Assembly (NCBI RefSeq): GCF_000003855.2
Contig: NW_003101673.1
Span: 1,428,969-1,492,968 of the forward strand
From: Blastomyces gilchristii SLH14081
Taxonomy: Eukaryota; Ascomycota; Eurotiomycetes; Onygenales; Ajellomycetaceae
Length of the DNA: 64,000 bases
Direction of reading: 5' to 3'
The stretch's first letter is position 1. Each line of letters starts with the position of its first letter. The position numbers were made by a program, and so were the translations under genes. Below the pieces are notes generated by a model. It did not search any database. It saw only the letters and a program-made list of their open reading frames with translations, and was not told where the DNA came from. Positions 34,401 through 46,838 of the stretch are shown here, in pieces.

Positions 34401-36818
34401 GTTTTTTAGAACATTGATAAAAAAAAAAAAAAAATTAAAAATTAATAAAAATATAATAAAAATATAAAAAAAAAGCCAAACCGAGCAAAGATAAGAAGTG
34501 CAAAGGAGAAATGAACATCCATCACAACAGGGAACAAACGAACTCCGGATGCAGAAAAAACGAAAAAGCAAAGAAATAAGAAAGAAAAAAATCAAAACAA
34601 GTGGGAACAGGAAATCCTGGTTGCCGCGTTTGGAAGGAGGCCACCACCGCACCTTCACTTCTCTTGACCCCAAGACTCCAACAACAGCAACAGCAGCTCC
34701 TTCCTTGCTGCGGGAGTTGGCGAGTTATCAAACCATCCAACTTTCAGCCTCCAACCTCACCTCAACCTCCTCATCCTCATCCTCATCCTCATCCTCACTT
34801 CCTCTCCTACCTACCTACCCCCTTACGAGCCTTCTGTTCATACTCTCTCTCTCTCTCTCTCTCCCGCCAGCTCGACATACAGAGCTACTTCTTTATCTCT
34901 CTACGCACCACCCACCGGTCGAGAGAGCAATCAGGAACAAGGGAAGGGAATGCTGCCCGCTCTTTGCTCGGTGTGAGTCTTTGTACGCCCTCGTCTCATC
35001 CACTGTACCACTCTTCTTCCCTCCCCCTCCTCCAGCCCAGCAGGCCCAGCAGGCCCAGCAGGACCAGCACCCTGCTAGCTGTAGCCCGTCTATCTGTGTG
35101 GTTCCCCGATCTTCGTCACCCAAACTTCCCCCAAGCACCAACGACCCAAAAATAGAGAGAGGAAAAAAAACATGTAGCCAAGCAGACAGACAGACAGACA
35201 GACAGCCAGACAAACACACAGGAGAGAAAGAACGAAAGAAGAGAACGGGGAAGATACCTACCCAGCACATCTCTTGCTAATACCTCCAAATAACTAACTA
35301 ACTAGTGTTTGTTTCCTCCAGTGCACTGAATTCCCTTGCACAAGGCCTGCAGTGCGATCATGCTTCCGTCTGTGTAACAGCTCAATGCGTGTTCCGCTTC
35401 TCTTTGTCTCCCTTCGATAGCCTTCCCGCCTGTGTCTTGCTTGCTGCCTCCCTCAAAAACACTTACCCACACTCTCTCGCACACGCACTTTTCCTCTTTC
35501 ACCTTCTTCCTTCCCTCCCCTCTTTCTGCCTCCCGTGTCGTGATTGCTCTCGCCCATTTCTCTCCAGTCCCTCATCCCCCCTCCTAAAACTGCCTGCTAT
35601 CACCCAATAGTGGTCCTCTTTGCACTTCCTCCCCACCTCGTGGTTCACATATCCACCGGTCTTGAGCAACATACGCCGCTCTCGACTTCTGAAACCTATC
35701 CTCTCGTCTCTTTCCTCGCCATTGCACAAATATCAAGCGACTAGGGCATTCGCGTCCTTCCGTTCTCCCTCCCTGTCCCTGCGACCCGCCTCATTCGACC
35801 GATTCGTTTATATCCTGTCCCATAAAGAGAGAATATTATATATCCCAATGAGCTATAGGGTGTCACCGCTACGCTAATCGCGCTTCCTCTCAGGGCAGGT
35901 GAGCAGTGAGTTGAGTTGACCTCACTCTCGACTAGGCAATTCTTTCTGCTCCCTCACCCCGGCTGCCTGCGGCGATTTCTGCTGGCAAACGAAGACGGTG
36001 ATTCTGTTCTTTCTTTCTTGCCCGTCCCGTTGTCCGCTTTGCTCTCAGCTAGACTATCGTTCTTTCCTAGTACATCCCTACCCTACCTCTGTACCTAGCA
36101 CTTCTCTACCGGTGCCTTTTCTTCAATCCCTGCCACAGCAAATATATCCTTTGATGGGCTTTCTTTCTTCCCCTAATCTTCTTGACTCTCAATTAATTTT
36201 TATATCTTTCCCTCCTTCTCTTGCTCCGCTTCTTCGAACTGACCTCCTCCTATCCTCAGGTACCTTTTGATTCCAGCCCCGGTAACCCCTTTTCCCTCTT
36301 TCAAACGCTGTATATTGTGTGTACATGACCTGGTTATCTCCGGCATCAAACTGATCAAGAGCATCTCCTTCTTTTCTTTTCTTTTTTTTTTTCTATTTTT
36401 TCTATTTTTTCTTTCTTTTTATTCTTTTTATTTTTTTATTCTTTTTATTTTGAGTTCTTCTACCTTCTGGTGGTAAGTATAATAATTAACTTCTTATGTT
36501 CCATGGTGAACCTTCACTCTCCGAGCCATTCATTGTCTGGAAAAGCTAACTAACGTGTTTGATAGTCATATATATTACTTTTACCATCCCTCTTGATTCG
36601 CGATTTATGCGCATGGTATCCTGCAAATATATCTTCTCTGTGAACGTTTTATCTCTCTCTATTGTACCGCTGCCCTGTTTATTCTGTACCAACAAAACTT
36701 TCCTCAAAAGCTGCAAATACCCTCGAGATACCCTCAAGATACCCCTTCAAAGGCATATTTGATTTATCAATAGCTTTCACAAGCTCGTTCTATTTGTTCT
36801 GAGCTGCTTTTTCCCAAG
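34401..36818 (+). promoter_or_regulatory. Long pyrimidine-rich upstream region of the PUF gene
   Basis: About 2.4 kb of CT-rich plus strand upstream of the PUF start codon. It contains a CCTCAT repeat (about 34,769-34,798), a (CT)n run (34,844-34,863), a cagcaggcc repeat (about 35,037-35,065) and a (CAGA)n run (35,182-35,206). Such tracts are common in promoters and long 5' leaders of filamentous fungi. It probably holds the promoter and 5' UTR, perhaps with leader introns; a transcription start cannot be placed from sequence. Confidence 0.5.
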
Positions 36819-39800
36819 ATGACCTTAGCCTTAGCAGACAGTGGTGTCGCTCAGAGGGTAAGTTTTGCCCATCTTTCTTTCTTGGATATCATCGCGCTCT
36901 CGCCTATTGAAGCAAGAGCTTTACAACTAACGATACCAAACCTTGCAGAGTCGTGGCCAACCTTCTAATATCGGCTCTGCGTCCGCCATGAAGGAGAATG
37001 ATCGCTCACACGTACCCCAGACTTCAAGTATTTGCAAAACATTTGGTACCCCCAAGACAAACTGGAAAAATAACATCTGGAGCAATGGTTCTATCCCTGA
37101 GGTTCCAATCGAAGGCAAAACCGGATCCGGCTCTTTGTTGTCAAGTTCAGAATCTGACTGTTGGACTGGACGTACCACCTTGCCCTGGGATCTCTCCAAT
37201 TCAGCATCGCAGCTACGGGATCCGTTGGCTAATCATCCTGGCCAACCTGGCCCAAATGATCATGGCACTCCGCTGAACATTAACAGTACACCTGGCGTCA
37301 TGTCGTCTCCATACTTTTCCGTTTCTCGATCATCGGCTATCGGTAACCCCTCGCATGCTCCCAATAACAAGTCATTTATCACACAGCCTGATATGTTTCC
37401 CTCATCCCCAGCCCAAGATAGCTCTGGTCTCGTGGGGTTTAATGCTTACAGACCGGATGACGCTAGTCGTCGCCGTATCAATGGCACCCCTCTGAGGAAT
37501 AATTTAGGTCCACGTCTACAAAACAAACAAGGCCTTCCCTTGGGCGACATGGATGCGCCATTGTCCGAAAACAGCATCAAACCGCTGAATCTCCGTTCTT
37601 TCTCCCCAAACGGTACCGATCAGGCCTCTGGGACAAGGGATCATGCACAGTATGGCCACATCTCCCACAACTCAGTTTCGATTGTTCCGCAGAGGCCCGC
37701 CCACTCAGCCCATGCTTCCTTCCATTCCGATTCGCATGAAACTGTTCCTAGATATGCCGTTACTCAAAACGAGCTTGCGTCAGGCATGAGCAAACTTCAT
37801 ATGCAGGATGATGGCTACCCCTATAATCACCACGTTTCACCTCAGCGACCGCCCTATCACTCCCACGCGTCATATGATGTATCATTGACCCGATTCAAAC
37901 CCTTTATGGGAGCAGACGATGGACACAGTATCCACACGTCCGATGAGCAAATTGACATCCCAGCTAATCACCAATTCAATGCGCCCCGCTTGAACGATAG
38001 AGGTCCTGCTTCACCGACCATTAGCGATTATGGTCGTAGCGTGCACAGCTTTTACTCCGCTGGAGGGACTCCAATAACCAACGGCCAGTTCCGGACATCC
38101 TCTGGAAGTCGGCTGACAGGGCAATTGCCGGATGGACAAGCAGAGCTTCTTGAGCGAAAGCTTCGTGGCTTGCAGCAGGAACAACAGGATTACATACAAT
38201 CTACTGCAAACCCACTCCACGCGCGTCTTTCCATTGCCCGCGGTTATGGATTTCCGGGTTACCAAGGGGTTGCCAGAGTGAACCCGCTTTCCAACTACTA
38301 TCCCGTTGCACCTTTCGGTGGACTAGGACCGGCGTCCATCCTACCTCGTAACTCCCATCGCGACCAGGATCCAATTCAAGTCATTCGTAGTCCACTTCTT
38401 GAAGAGTTCAGAATAAACAGCAAAAATAGCAAACGTTACGAGCTGAAGGTATGACGGCATGGTTTTGGTGTTATCTAATTCTTACTCCGACCTTTAATGA
38501 CTAACGTTATCATAATAGGATATCTATAACCATATCGTGGAATTCAGTGGTGATCAACATGGGTCGCGATTCATCCAGCACATGTTAGAATCTGCAAATA
38601 GCGACGAAAAGGATCAAGTCTTCCGGGAAATCCAACCTAACTCTCTTCAACTTATGACAGATGTCTTTGGCAACTATGTCGTTCAAAAGCTTTTCGAGCA
38701 CGGCAATCAGTCGCAGAAAAGGATACTAGCAAACCAAATGAAGGGCCACATACTTGCTCTATCGACACAGATGTATGGGTGTCGAGTTGTTCAGAAGGTA
38801 CAAATTGAGTGCTCAACATCCATTTTTGTAGGTTTTCTTACGCTAACAATACCATATAGGCTTTGGAACATATCCTCACGGATCAGCAAGCGTCGATGGT
38901 GAAAGAGCTTGAAAACCACGTCCTGAAGTGCGTCAACGATCAAAATGGGAACCATGTAATTCAGAAGGCAGTCGAAAGGGTTCCTACCGTTCATATTCGG
39001 TTCATCATCAATGCCTTTAAGGGACAAGTTCACCAATGGGCAGCTCACTCTTACGGTTGTAGGGTCATCCAACGAATGTTGGAACACTGTAAAGAACCAG
39101 ATCGGCAGGCTATCCTTGCAGAACTCCATGCTTGCGCTGCCAGTCTTATCCCAGACACATTCGGCAATTACGTGATCCAGCATGTCATCGAGAATGGCGA
39201 GGAGCATGACAAGGCAAAGATCATCTCCATCGTTATCTCACGGTTGCTTGTGTTCTCGAAGCACAAGTTTGCCAGTAACGTGGTTGAGAAAAGCATTGAA
39301 TTTGGCGCAGAGGGCCAACGAACCGAAATTCTACGTCAATTGACGACACCAAATGATCGGGGAGAGAATCCACTCCTGAGCCTCATGGGGGATCAATACG
39401 GGAATTATGTCGTTCGTAAGTTATATATCCTATTCCTACGCTAAATTAAGGCTTCATTTTCTAACGTTCTGGGTTCTACAGAGACAGTTCTTGGTGAGCT
39501 CAAGGGGCCAGAGAGGGAAGCTCTTGTCAAGCAAATTGAGCTGCAATTGCCCGAGCTCAAGAAGACCAATTATGGAAAGCAAATCGTCGCTATAGAAAAG
39601 CTCATCTATGACTCACACAGCACTGGTGGCCGATCTGGGGACAGCCCTTCCCATCGCACAGCCGGATCTCACACTTCCCTGAGTGAGTTGAACACCTCTC
39701 CGTCCAGTGCTAATAGTAGCGGAGCACCAACATCTCCTGCCGTGGGGACTCAGAGCTCCAGAGCAAGCTCTCTTCCAAGCACAAACACCAGCGTTGTCGA

Positions 39801-39906
39801 AGGTTCTATGTACCAACGAAAACAGAGTACAACTCCAATCTCGGAGCGCAATGACGATGTACAAGTTTCCGCAATCGAGAACTCGGGTCTGAAGTCCGCA
39901 CGTTAG
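36819..39906 (+). CDS. Pumilio/PUF-domain RNA-binding protein (Puf3-like)
   Basis: Sequence-specific binder of mRNA 3' UTRs, acting in translation and decay in the cytoplasm. Proposed exons: 36,819-36,857, 36,949-38,448, 38,519-38,797, 38,860-39,415 and 39,482-39,906, giving 932 residues. All introns are GT-AG and phases agree. The N-terminal ~490 residues are low-complexity (Ser, Asn, Pro, His rich) with a [14 protein letters not shown] motif near residue 40. The C terminus has eight PUF repeats. Their base-contacting triplets, in order, are S-R-Q, N-Y-Q, C-R-Q, N-H-Q, C-R-Q, N-Y-Q, S-N-E and N-Y-Q. By the PUF code they read 5'-UGUAUAUA-3', the Puf3/PUM-type site. Repeat 8 is split by the last intron. 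A Ser-rich tail of ~100 residues follows. The first exon encodes only 13 residues, so an alternative start is possible; MTLALADSG is the only one that joins in phase here. Confidence 0.93.
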
Positions 39907-42050
39907 TATTGATACTATCTCGATCATACACTTCGGGTTGTGATTATTATCGTTATCATTATTATTATTCTATTCTGATTCCCTATTTTCTTTCGCTCGC
40001 ACATTTACGATCGCCACATGTTTCTCCGACATTTCACCACTATTTAATATGCCGCAGTATAAAAACACTTCTCTCCTGCCCCGATTGTGCGTACTGGCTC
40101 GCGGATCGCCGCAAAATAATCGAAAGGAAAACATAGAGATCTTCCGTGGCAAAATAATATATCTCATGAAACGTTGCTCCCTCACATTTGCGGGTTTATT
40201 ATATTCATGATATGACTGATACCCACTATGCATTTACACCTATGAATTAGAGCACGCTGGTATATTATTTTTTTTTCTTTTTTTTCCCGCCTCCTCCCGA
40301 AGAAGCAGAAGCAGAGATGGTTTTCTCCCTTTCTATACCCATTTTACCTCTACTATAATATCTTCGAATATCCTTTGCGTACCTTTTTCCATCCTCGAGC
40401 TGCATCCCGTATTCTTTCCCTTTATATTTAGTGTTATATTTGACACACCTACGCCCCTTTCGATGCGGGTAATTTATTAGCCGTTTAATGGTTTGTCTTC
40501 TATTCCTCTCGGGTTTCCATTCTACACTTTGATTTTCCGTTTCTTTTACCTTGCTATTACTTTATATTGTTACTTTTATATTTTTACAGTTTTATTTTGT
40601 TCTTCAACTTCCTGCTGAAACCGGAAAAGGATAAGCGAATGAGCGTGGGGTTTTGTTTTGTTTTTATATTGTCCGTCAGGTGTCATGGACTGCTTTTGTT
40701 TGTATCTTCGCAATACTTTGTGTCTTTCTCTTCTGTGATTTAGTTTGTTTCTTTATGATTTCCTTTGCGTGGGAAAATTTCACTTATTTTACAGTGAAAA
40801 ATAAAAAGAAGTCGCCCTTTTTCATCTCTCATTACTCCTTTACTGCTCTATATACATAACTAATCCAATGGCTTTTCTCAACGCCTGTTTTTTCTCATTT
40901 CCGTTTTACGGTGCAATCTAAATGCTTTTTTTCACTTTTCTTAATTTCAAGTGATATTATGGATGGTAGACGAGGTAGAAAACAGAAAGTAGACAAAACA
41001 AAATGGCAAAGAATTACTTCGATATTTGTCACTAGAGGAAAAATATTCGCTTGATAAGCTTCTTTCCTCTTTCCAATGTTGTCTACAAGTGGGTGGTTTC
41101 CATGAAAGAGCATTACCGCCCGCATAGATTGATTGATTGATAGCTGTTAGTCATTGAGTGAAGACAGGAATGAGTACTTGCTTTGTTTGTTCCAGGTGAA
41201 AACTCTTCTGATTCTTCTCTTGAGTTCCTATAGATATAGTTATTATCATTGATTCCATAATTAAGAATGCATGAGATTTATGCCACTACCAGAGATTAAT
41301 TAACACTGTCATTCTATTAAGTCATATTAACAGTATACCTCCCTTTTCTGGCCCCTCACTCGGAAGGTGAAGAGCTTATTGGCGGCCCTCCGCACCCAGT
41401 CGTTAAACACAAGGTTCCACATCCAATTCTGTCCGAGCTCCCTGATCGAAGATATCTATGGATAGTATAGTATCGATGCTTAAATATTTTAATCAAGAAA
41501 TAAGGGAATAGGTAAACAATAGACAAGTTTCAGAAAGTAATTACCTAGCTTTTTTGCAGAGCAGAGTAGGGGGTATGGATGTACTGTCCTGGACGTATGG
41601 AGACATAAATGTAAAAAGGAATAAGAGAAGCAGGAAAGCCTTTGATAATGCCCACTTTTATTTTTTCCGTTCTGCATTTTTGTGACACGATTGCGGATAT
41701 ACATTTCGCGAATGAGGGGAAAAGCTAATATAAAATAAAAGCGAAAGGTATATATGTATATATATACAATTGAAGGTCATGAAAACTTGGAACAAGAACG
41801 AAAAAATGCTGCTGCGACCCGATTTGCTTGCTTTTTTTTGGGCCTCATCCTACCCGTCGTCGTCATTTTCTCCTTTTTGGGTCTTTTTGTAGTTGTATTG
41901 GGATACAGGAAATATTTTTTGGGGTTATAATGCCGGATTCATTCTTCCATGATACCTCTTTTCGGTCCTTTTTCTTTTCTGGGGCAAATTGTATGTTTAC
42001 AACTTGTCACCATGTATGTACATCATCATGTCTTTCTTTTCGATGCATCA
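39907..42050. other. Intergenic region between convergent PUF and TSC2 genes
   Basis: About 2.1 kb holding the 3' UTRs of two convergent genes. It contains T-rich stretches and several aataaa/tataaa-like signals (for example near 40,800). No further gene, tRNA or repeat is recognised. Confidence 0.6.
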
Positions 42051-45000
42051 TCATCGACTCCATCGTGAAAAGTCCAAGCTGGAGAATACACTGGTCTCTG
42101 GTTGCGGTGCCCATTCTGAGAAAGGGGCCGGCCTTCCGGTAGCATAAGTGGTCATTTCTTCAGGTTGAATAATAGGTTTCGTATTCCGCCGGTACGACGC
42201 ATACGAGCCGCTTTCACCTGGGCCATCAGTACTGCCCTCCACCCCTCCGTGCGCAAGTTGTGATGCTGACGCTGATGCACTGGCGCGATCGCGTAGCCGT
42301 CTGATCTCACGGAGACGGTTATGCCAAGACGAGAGGTGCTCGCCTGAATCGCGACTCGAGACTAGCGAGTAGAACGAAGCGTTGAGTGCGATGATGCGGA
42401 CGAACGAGGCTAGATTCTTGCAGGAGATAACTTTGGGTATTGCAGAGGGGGATAGTTCTGGGAAATCTGACTTGGTCATAACCTTCACGACGTAGAAGGT
42501 TTTGCTGAAATCGGGGGTATCGGTGAACTCGTGCTCGGAATCACGTCTGTGGGTAGGGCTGATTCGGGAAGCGGGGCTGATTACGATATTGACGAAGTTG
42601 AACTGCGATGGGATGGTATCGAAGTTAAAGGCAAGGTTCGAGTGATTGAAAATGATGTTCACAAAACTGTTGCCGATGTGTCGTTTCTTGTTTACGCACT
42701 GCGGGTCAGCCTCGAGATTCGTTGGCATCATTGTCGCAACGTGGTAGATAATTTCTGTCACTCGATCGCGCCATGCGTAGGTAAATTCACCATCGTCGCC
42801 GCTGTGCAATCCCTGGGTGTTGAATTTAGCATCCTTTAATGAGACCTTCGTTCCAAGACTTGAGAGAAAATAATCGTAGTCCGGACTTCCTGCTACGTTA
42901 GCAAGAATCTCAACCTCATTGGTTTGACCTTCGCCGATATAAATGACACCAATTTTGTGCCCATCCACAATGTCATTCCTGTCAAATGAACTGATTGCCC
43001 GGCGAGTAAAGTCATCGTCTGGTAGTGGTATAGGCTGCATGCTAGTTGGCATGGGCATTGCAGTGGTTGTCATCTGAAGGAGGACATGGCCTGGGAAGAT
43101 TGCAGTCCGCGAAGACCGGTCATCGCTGAGTGAGTGAGATCCAGGGTGTGTTGGTATCTGATGCGGAAGAACTGGCGCGGTTCGTTGTTGATAGGTAGCG
43201 TATGTGGTTCCTGAGGCTTGTCGCTTCGTAATCTGTGTCAATCCACTCGCGCCTGCGGTTTCGATGGTAACAATGCTCATTCCAACGATCCAAGACTTCT
43301 TGATAACAGGCCCGTCTGAGTCAGAAGGGGGGAATTTCTCGAAAGGGATTGTGTCACCCAAGTCTGAGAATGTTACTCGCTGCATAAAATCGATAAACAC
43401 CTGGCTTTGCTCATCAACTACGTCATTCCCATGCTCGTCCATAAAGATTAGGCGCTTGGAAATCCAATTCACGTGATTCACTCTATCTTGGAGTTTGAGA
43501 GAAAGGAACCAGAATACCATGACGTGGTACGTTAGAATGTAGACGTATTTCGACAGGTCATCGGCTTGAGTCGACTCCGTGGATTCAGCGGGTTGATTCG
43601 AAGCTAGGTCTTTAAGCCCTCCACTTAGTCGCGAAGGTAACGAACTCGACCTAAAACTCAAAGGATCGCCAGACTTGTATCTCTCCCTGGACGTTTGTAT
43701 AAATCGGACACAAATGCCGAATAAGGGGCGTATTTCTTGCTCTCGCAGATTGACGTAGACGTCGGGTAATCGAGCTAGCAGTGCCAAAAACTCAAGAATG
43801 TGAACAGCAATATTTGATCGAGTTATTATTTTCGACATCTTATCGAGTATAGGGCTCAGAGCTTTGGTAACTGAAAGGGGTATCTCATGGCAGCAAACAG
43901 ACAAAGCATGTATACAACCACGCGATGTTCCTTCCCAGGAACCGATACCGTGAATAAATGTCCTTACAATCTCATCCTGTTCGCTTTTGGCAAAGTGTTG
44001 ATGAAAACTGATTAGCATAGTAAGGGAGTCGAGGATACAAAGGGCAATATCCGCCTTCTTCACGCCGGTCCAGCCAAGGGGCTCTAGAAAGCTTTCGTTC
44101 TTTATTTGTTCACAGAGGACGCTGCGCAGGAGCTTGATTTGGGGGACTGCACTCTGGAAAAGGTCCCTGTTGATTAGTTGAGGGCCAAGATGTGCTAGCA
44201 CATAGCTGTACACGTCCCAGTCTTTCTCCTGTTGAAATAGAGAGATGATTGTTTCCAGCCATAGATTTATCTTAAGAGGAATTTTCCGCGTCTCATCCGG
44301 CTGGCCAGTCATATGGTTATTCAAATATGCAACAGTGTGAGGGCTGGCAAACGATGGGGGTTCTTCAGGCAGGCCTCTTGGTTCGGCATAAGTCCAAATA
44401 GGCGGCGTCCATTTCAAAGTCCGAAGTTGGGTGCTTGTTCGGACACCAGAGGTGGAAAGTGATCCAGATCCTGGTTCTTTCAGCGACAATCTACCACCTT
44501 GGTTCAATGGCGAGTTCTCTTCTGTTTTTGATGTACGTTCTGAGGCAGAATCGTCGTTAACACTTGTCCTCGACGAAAGGTCAATTGCCCGACATAATAC
44601 AGCAATCAAGAATTCATTCTCAGTCGCGGACGTCACATAGATGGCGCCGGCTGAGTCGCAACGGAGCCGGAAAAGTAATTTGAGAGCAGTTAGGCGCGAA
44701 TCAGTCTGTCTACTTCGTGATTGGGCGACCTCCAGCAGCTTCTCATAAATAATTCCAGCATTCACTGGTGCGTCCTTGAGCGATCTGAGAAATATTCTAA
44801 CCAAGCCAATAACCGCAACATTGGACAGTGATGCCTCCGATCCGTTTGTAGATGAAACAGGCCTTGATGTAGAATGAGAAGGGGCCGGAGCCGATAATGG
44901 CGAAATTTGCTCGATAATGTCCTCATCCTTTGAAATGTGAGAGCCAAATGTTTCCACCAACAACCGAAAAGTGTCCTCATTGCAGTTTTTAGATGCTTTT

Positions 45001-46838
45001 ACTAAGAACGACACCAATGCATCGAGGAAATGATATGAACGTTCTTCCGTAAATTTAACAAGTAGGGACTGTATAAAACCTTCCTCGTGGAATAGGCGGG
45101 CGGCATTTTCGGATGATGTATAGGCGTCTTCAAATGTGCTAAGGGCTTGCATGCGGACTTCCATGTTCTTCTCTTGAGGTAAAATGAAAATTTTAACAAG
45201 CTCCCGACAGAAATGAATCCATTCGGGGCGTTCGGGATAACCAAGCCGTTCGGTTTTGCAAAATTCGAAGTAAAGGTGGGCTTGTGATGGATTTAATTGA
45301 GAATGGGCGACAGAAAATAGATTGCTCGAATTAAATCGCTGTTGTTCATCTAACTTAGGCCAAAGAGATTCGATAGCAGTAAGGATACGGCCGATATTTG
45401 CAGATATATTCAACTGCAAGTCATCGACCGTACTAGCCCGTTGGGGTGAAGTTTGTCGCATAATAGCTGGGTCGGGACTGGGGGGCAGAATATGTGCATC
45501 TAAGACCCTTTGAGAACATATGAGGATTAGGCGAATGAAGTCTGACCAGGAATGCTGCAAAGTCGTCGACGTATATTCGCCCTGTATCATACTCAAGCAT
45601 ACATCCAAAATATCAGTATTAATACGACCATCGTGCCTTTTAGCCGCACTGTGGAGAGAGGCGATGAGTGCGTCAAAGGATATAGTCGGCATCCCATCTT
45701 GGCCATAAGCAGCCAACAAATCTCTAAATATATCCACTGCGCCGCGAGTCACATTGAGGTTTCGATCTTGACGTTCAGATGTTTCAAGAAGGAAGGCATG
45801 TAGTAAAGAAACCATTTCTGATTGTTTCCGAGATTTTGCCAAGTTACGGACTGCTCGCGATGTGGGACCAGCCAAAGACTTAACGGATGCATGAATGCTA
45901 CACAGCACCTCCAACAAGCCGTTGAGACTTGGGTCTGGAATGTCCGAGGTGTGGATAATCGCATCAAAAACGGAAAGCGAGTTTTTGATGTCATTAGCAG
46001 CAGTTGTTTGCTTGCAAATAATAAAAATCTGGTCTAAGAGTGGCCCGAGTTCCTCCGGACTTGGAGGGTGGCGCTGCAAAGTAATAATATCAACGACCAA
46101 TTGAAACAGGTCGCCCAAAATGCCATCATTTAATCCGGTACTGTTTTGGCGGGCCGTCTTCGACTTTTTCAATTTTGAACGCGCCGAGGCAACTGCATTA
46201 TATAGAGGAACTATCCAAGCGGCAATGGTGAGCAAGACCGGCTTATCCGTAAAGTCTAACTTCCTCCCATGGTCTGACAATGAGATTAAGGCGTTCACTT
46301 GTGCTGGGATGACATCTGGCTGGAAGGATTGTGAAATACAATGGAATAGAATTTGACGAGCCGGCAAAGAAAGATCTTGTCGACGGCATATGGCCTCTAG
46401 AAGGTTAGAGCCGGCTTTTCGAGCGTCTGCTGAGGTGGAACAGTCGATAAGATAGCTGCCCGCTTCCCACAGTGACAATGCCTGGTCCGCATTGAAGTAG
46501 TGTAAGGAGCGAGACGCAGTTTCTGCTACCTCAAGTGCGCTGGAAATTGGATGTTCATGGCTAATCCCTTTGTGTAAAGCGTCGTAATCGGGGGGTTCTT
46601 GAGGATCCGGGATAGGTGCTGCGGATCCACTCCCGCGATGCAACGACTCGAAACCGAACGTGACTCGACTACCCCTCCGGCCTTCCATCTCCTGTGGCAA
46701 GGCGTCGCCAATGCTGTTTCCATGCGGTACAGGTGATTGTGATTTAGGGCGGCCACTTGCTAATGACTTGAAGACATCTGCAAAAGCTGACGAAGATGAT
46801 TTATTTTGGGGAGGCGAAGGAGCATCCCCAGAAGGCAT
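42051..46838 (-). CDS. tsc2: Tuberin (TSC2) homologue, Rheb GTPase-activating protein
   Basis: A 1,595-residue protein in one uninterrupted frame. Tuberin stimulates GTP hydrolysis by Rheb and so restrains TORC1; in fission yeast it acts with Tsc1 and affects amino-acid uptake. The N-terminal two thirds are helical-repeat-like tuberin sequence. The RapGAP domain runs from about residue 1,290 (KIGVIYIGEGQTNEVEIL) to about 1,480. It includes KKRHIGNSFVNIIFNHS, whose Asn1390 (42,669-42,671) sits at the catalytic asparagine-thumb position; the usual GND reads GNS here. An in-frame TGA lies eight codons upstream of the chosen ATG, which supports this start unless an upstream intron exists. The C-terminal ~110 residues are Ser/Pro-rich. 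It is convergent with the PUF gene and divergent from CSE1, 1,087 bp away. Length is somewhat below that of human tuberin (about 1,800). Confidence 0.94.
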   Translation of the reverse strand: MPSGDAPSPPQNKSSSSAFADVFKSLASGRPKSQSPVPHGNSIGDALPQEMEGRRGSRVTFGFESLHRGSGSAAPIPDPQEPPDYDALHKGISHEHPISSALEVAETASRSLHYFNADQALSLWEAGSYLIDCSTSADARKAGSNLLEAICRRQDLSLPARQILFHCISQSFQPDVIPAQVNALISLSDHGRKLDFTDKPVLLTIAAWIVPLYNAVASARSKLKKSKTARQNSTGLNDGILGDLFQLVVDIITLQRHPPSPEELGPLLDQIFIICKQTTAANDIKNSLSVFDAIIHTSDIPDPSLNGLLEVLCSIHASVKSLAGPTSRAVRNLAKSRKQSEMVSLLHAFLLETSERQDRNLNVTRGAVDIFRDLLAAYGQDGMPTISFDALIASLHSAAKRHDGRINTDILDVCLSMIQGEYTSTTLQHSWSDFIRLILICSQRVLDAHILPPSPDPAIMRQTSPQRASTVDDLQLNISANIGRILTAIESLWPKLDEQQRFNSSNLFSVAHSQLNPSQAHLYFEFCKTERLGYPERPEWIHFCRELVKIFILPQEKNMEVRMQALSTFEDAYTSSENAARLFHEEGFIQSLLVKFTEERSYHFLDALVSFLVKASKNCNEDTFRLLVETFGSHISKDEDIIEQISPLSAPAPSHSTSRPVSSTNGSEASLSNVAVIGLVRIFLRSLKDAPVNAGIIYEKLLEVAQSRSRQTDSRLTALKLLFRLRCDSAGAIYVTSATENEFLIAVLCRAIDLSSRTSVNDDSASERTSKTEENSPLNQGGRLSLKEPGSGSLSTSGVRTSTQLRTLKWTPPIWTYAEPRGLPEEPPSFASPHTVAYLNNHMTGQPDETRKIPLKINLWLETIISLFQQEKDWDVYSYVLAHLGPQLINRDLFQSAVPQIKLLRSVLCEQIKNESFLEPLGWTGVKKADIALCILDSLTMLISFHQHFAKSEQDEIVRTFIHGIGSWEGTSRGCIHALSVCCHEIPLSVTKALSPILDKMSKIITRSNIAVHILEFLALLARLPDVYVNLREQEIRPLFGICVRFIQTSRERYKSGDPLSFRSSSLPSRLSGGLKDLASNQPAESTESTQADDLSKYVYILTYHVMVFWFLSLKLQDRVNHVNWISKRLIFMDEHGNDVVDEQSQVFIDFMQRVTFSDLGDTIPFEKFPPSDSDGPVIKKSWIVGMSIVTIETAGASGLTQITKRQASGTTYATYQQRTAPVLPHQIPTHPGSHSLSDDRSSRTAIFPGHVLLQMTTTAMPMPTSMQPIPLPDDDFTRRAISSFDRNDIVDGHKIGVIYIGEGQTNEVEILANVAGSPDYDYFLSSLGTKVSLKDAKFNTQGLHSGDDGEFTYAWRDRVTEIIYHVATMMPTNLEADPQCVNKKRHIGNSFVNIIFNHSNLAFNFDTIPSQFNFVNIVISPASRISPTHRRDSEHEFTDTPDFSKTFYVVKVMTKSDFPELSPSAIPKVISCKNLASFVRIIALNASFYSLVSSRDSGEHLSSWHNRLREIRRLRDRASASASASQLAHGGVEGSTDGPGESGSYASYRRNTKPIIQPEEMTTYATGRPAPFSEWAPQPETSVFSSLDFSRWSR

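Noticed and set aside
34498..35280. 260-codon open frame on the plus strand upstream of the PUF gene
   Set aside because: It is composed of low-complexity runs (Ser, Leu, Pro) that follow CT and CCTCAT repeats, has open frames on both strands at the same place, and no domain. More likely leader or promoter sequence.
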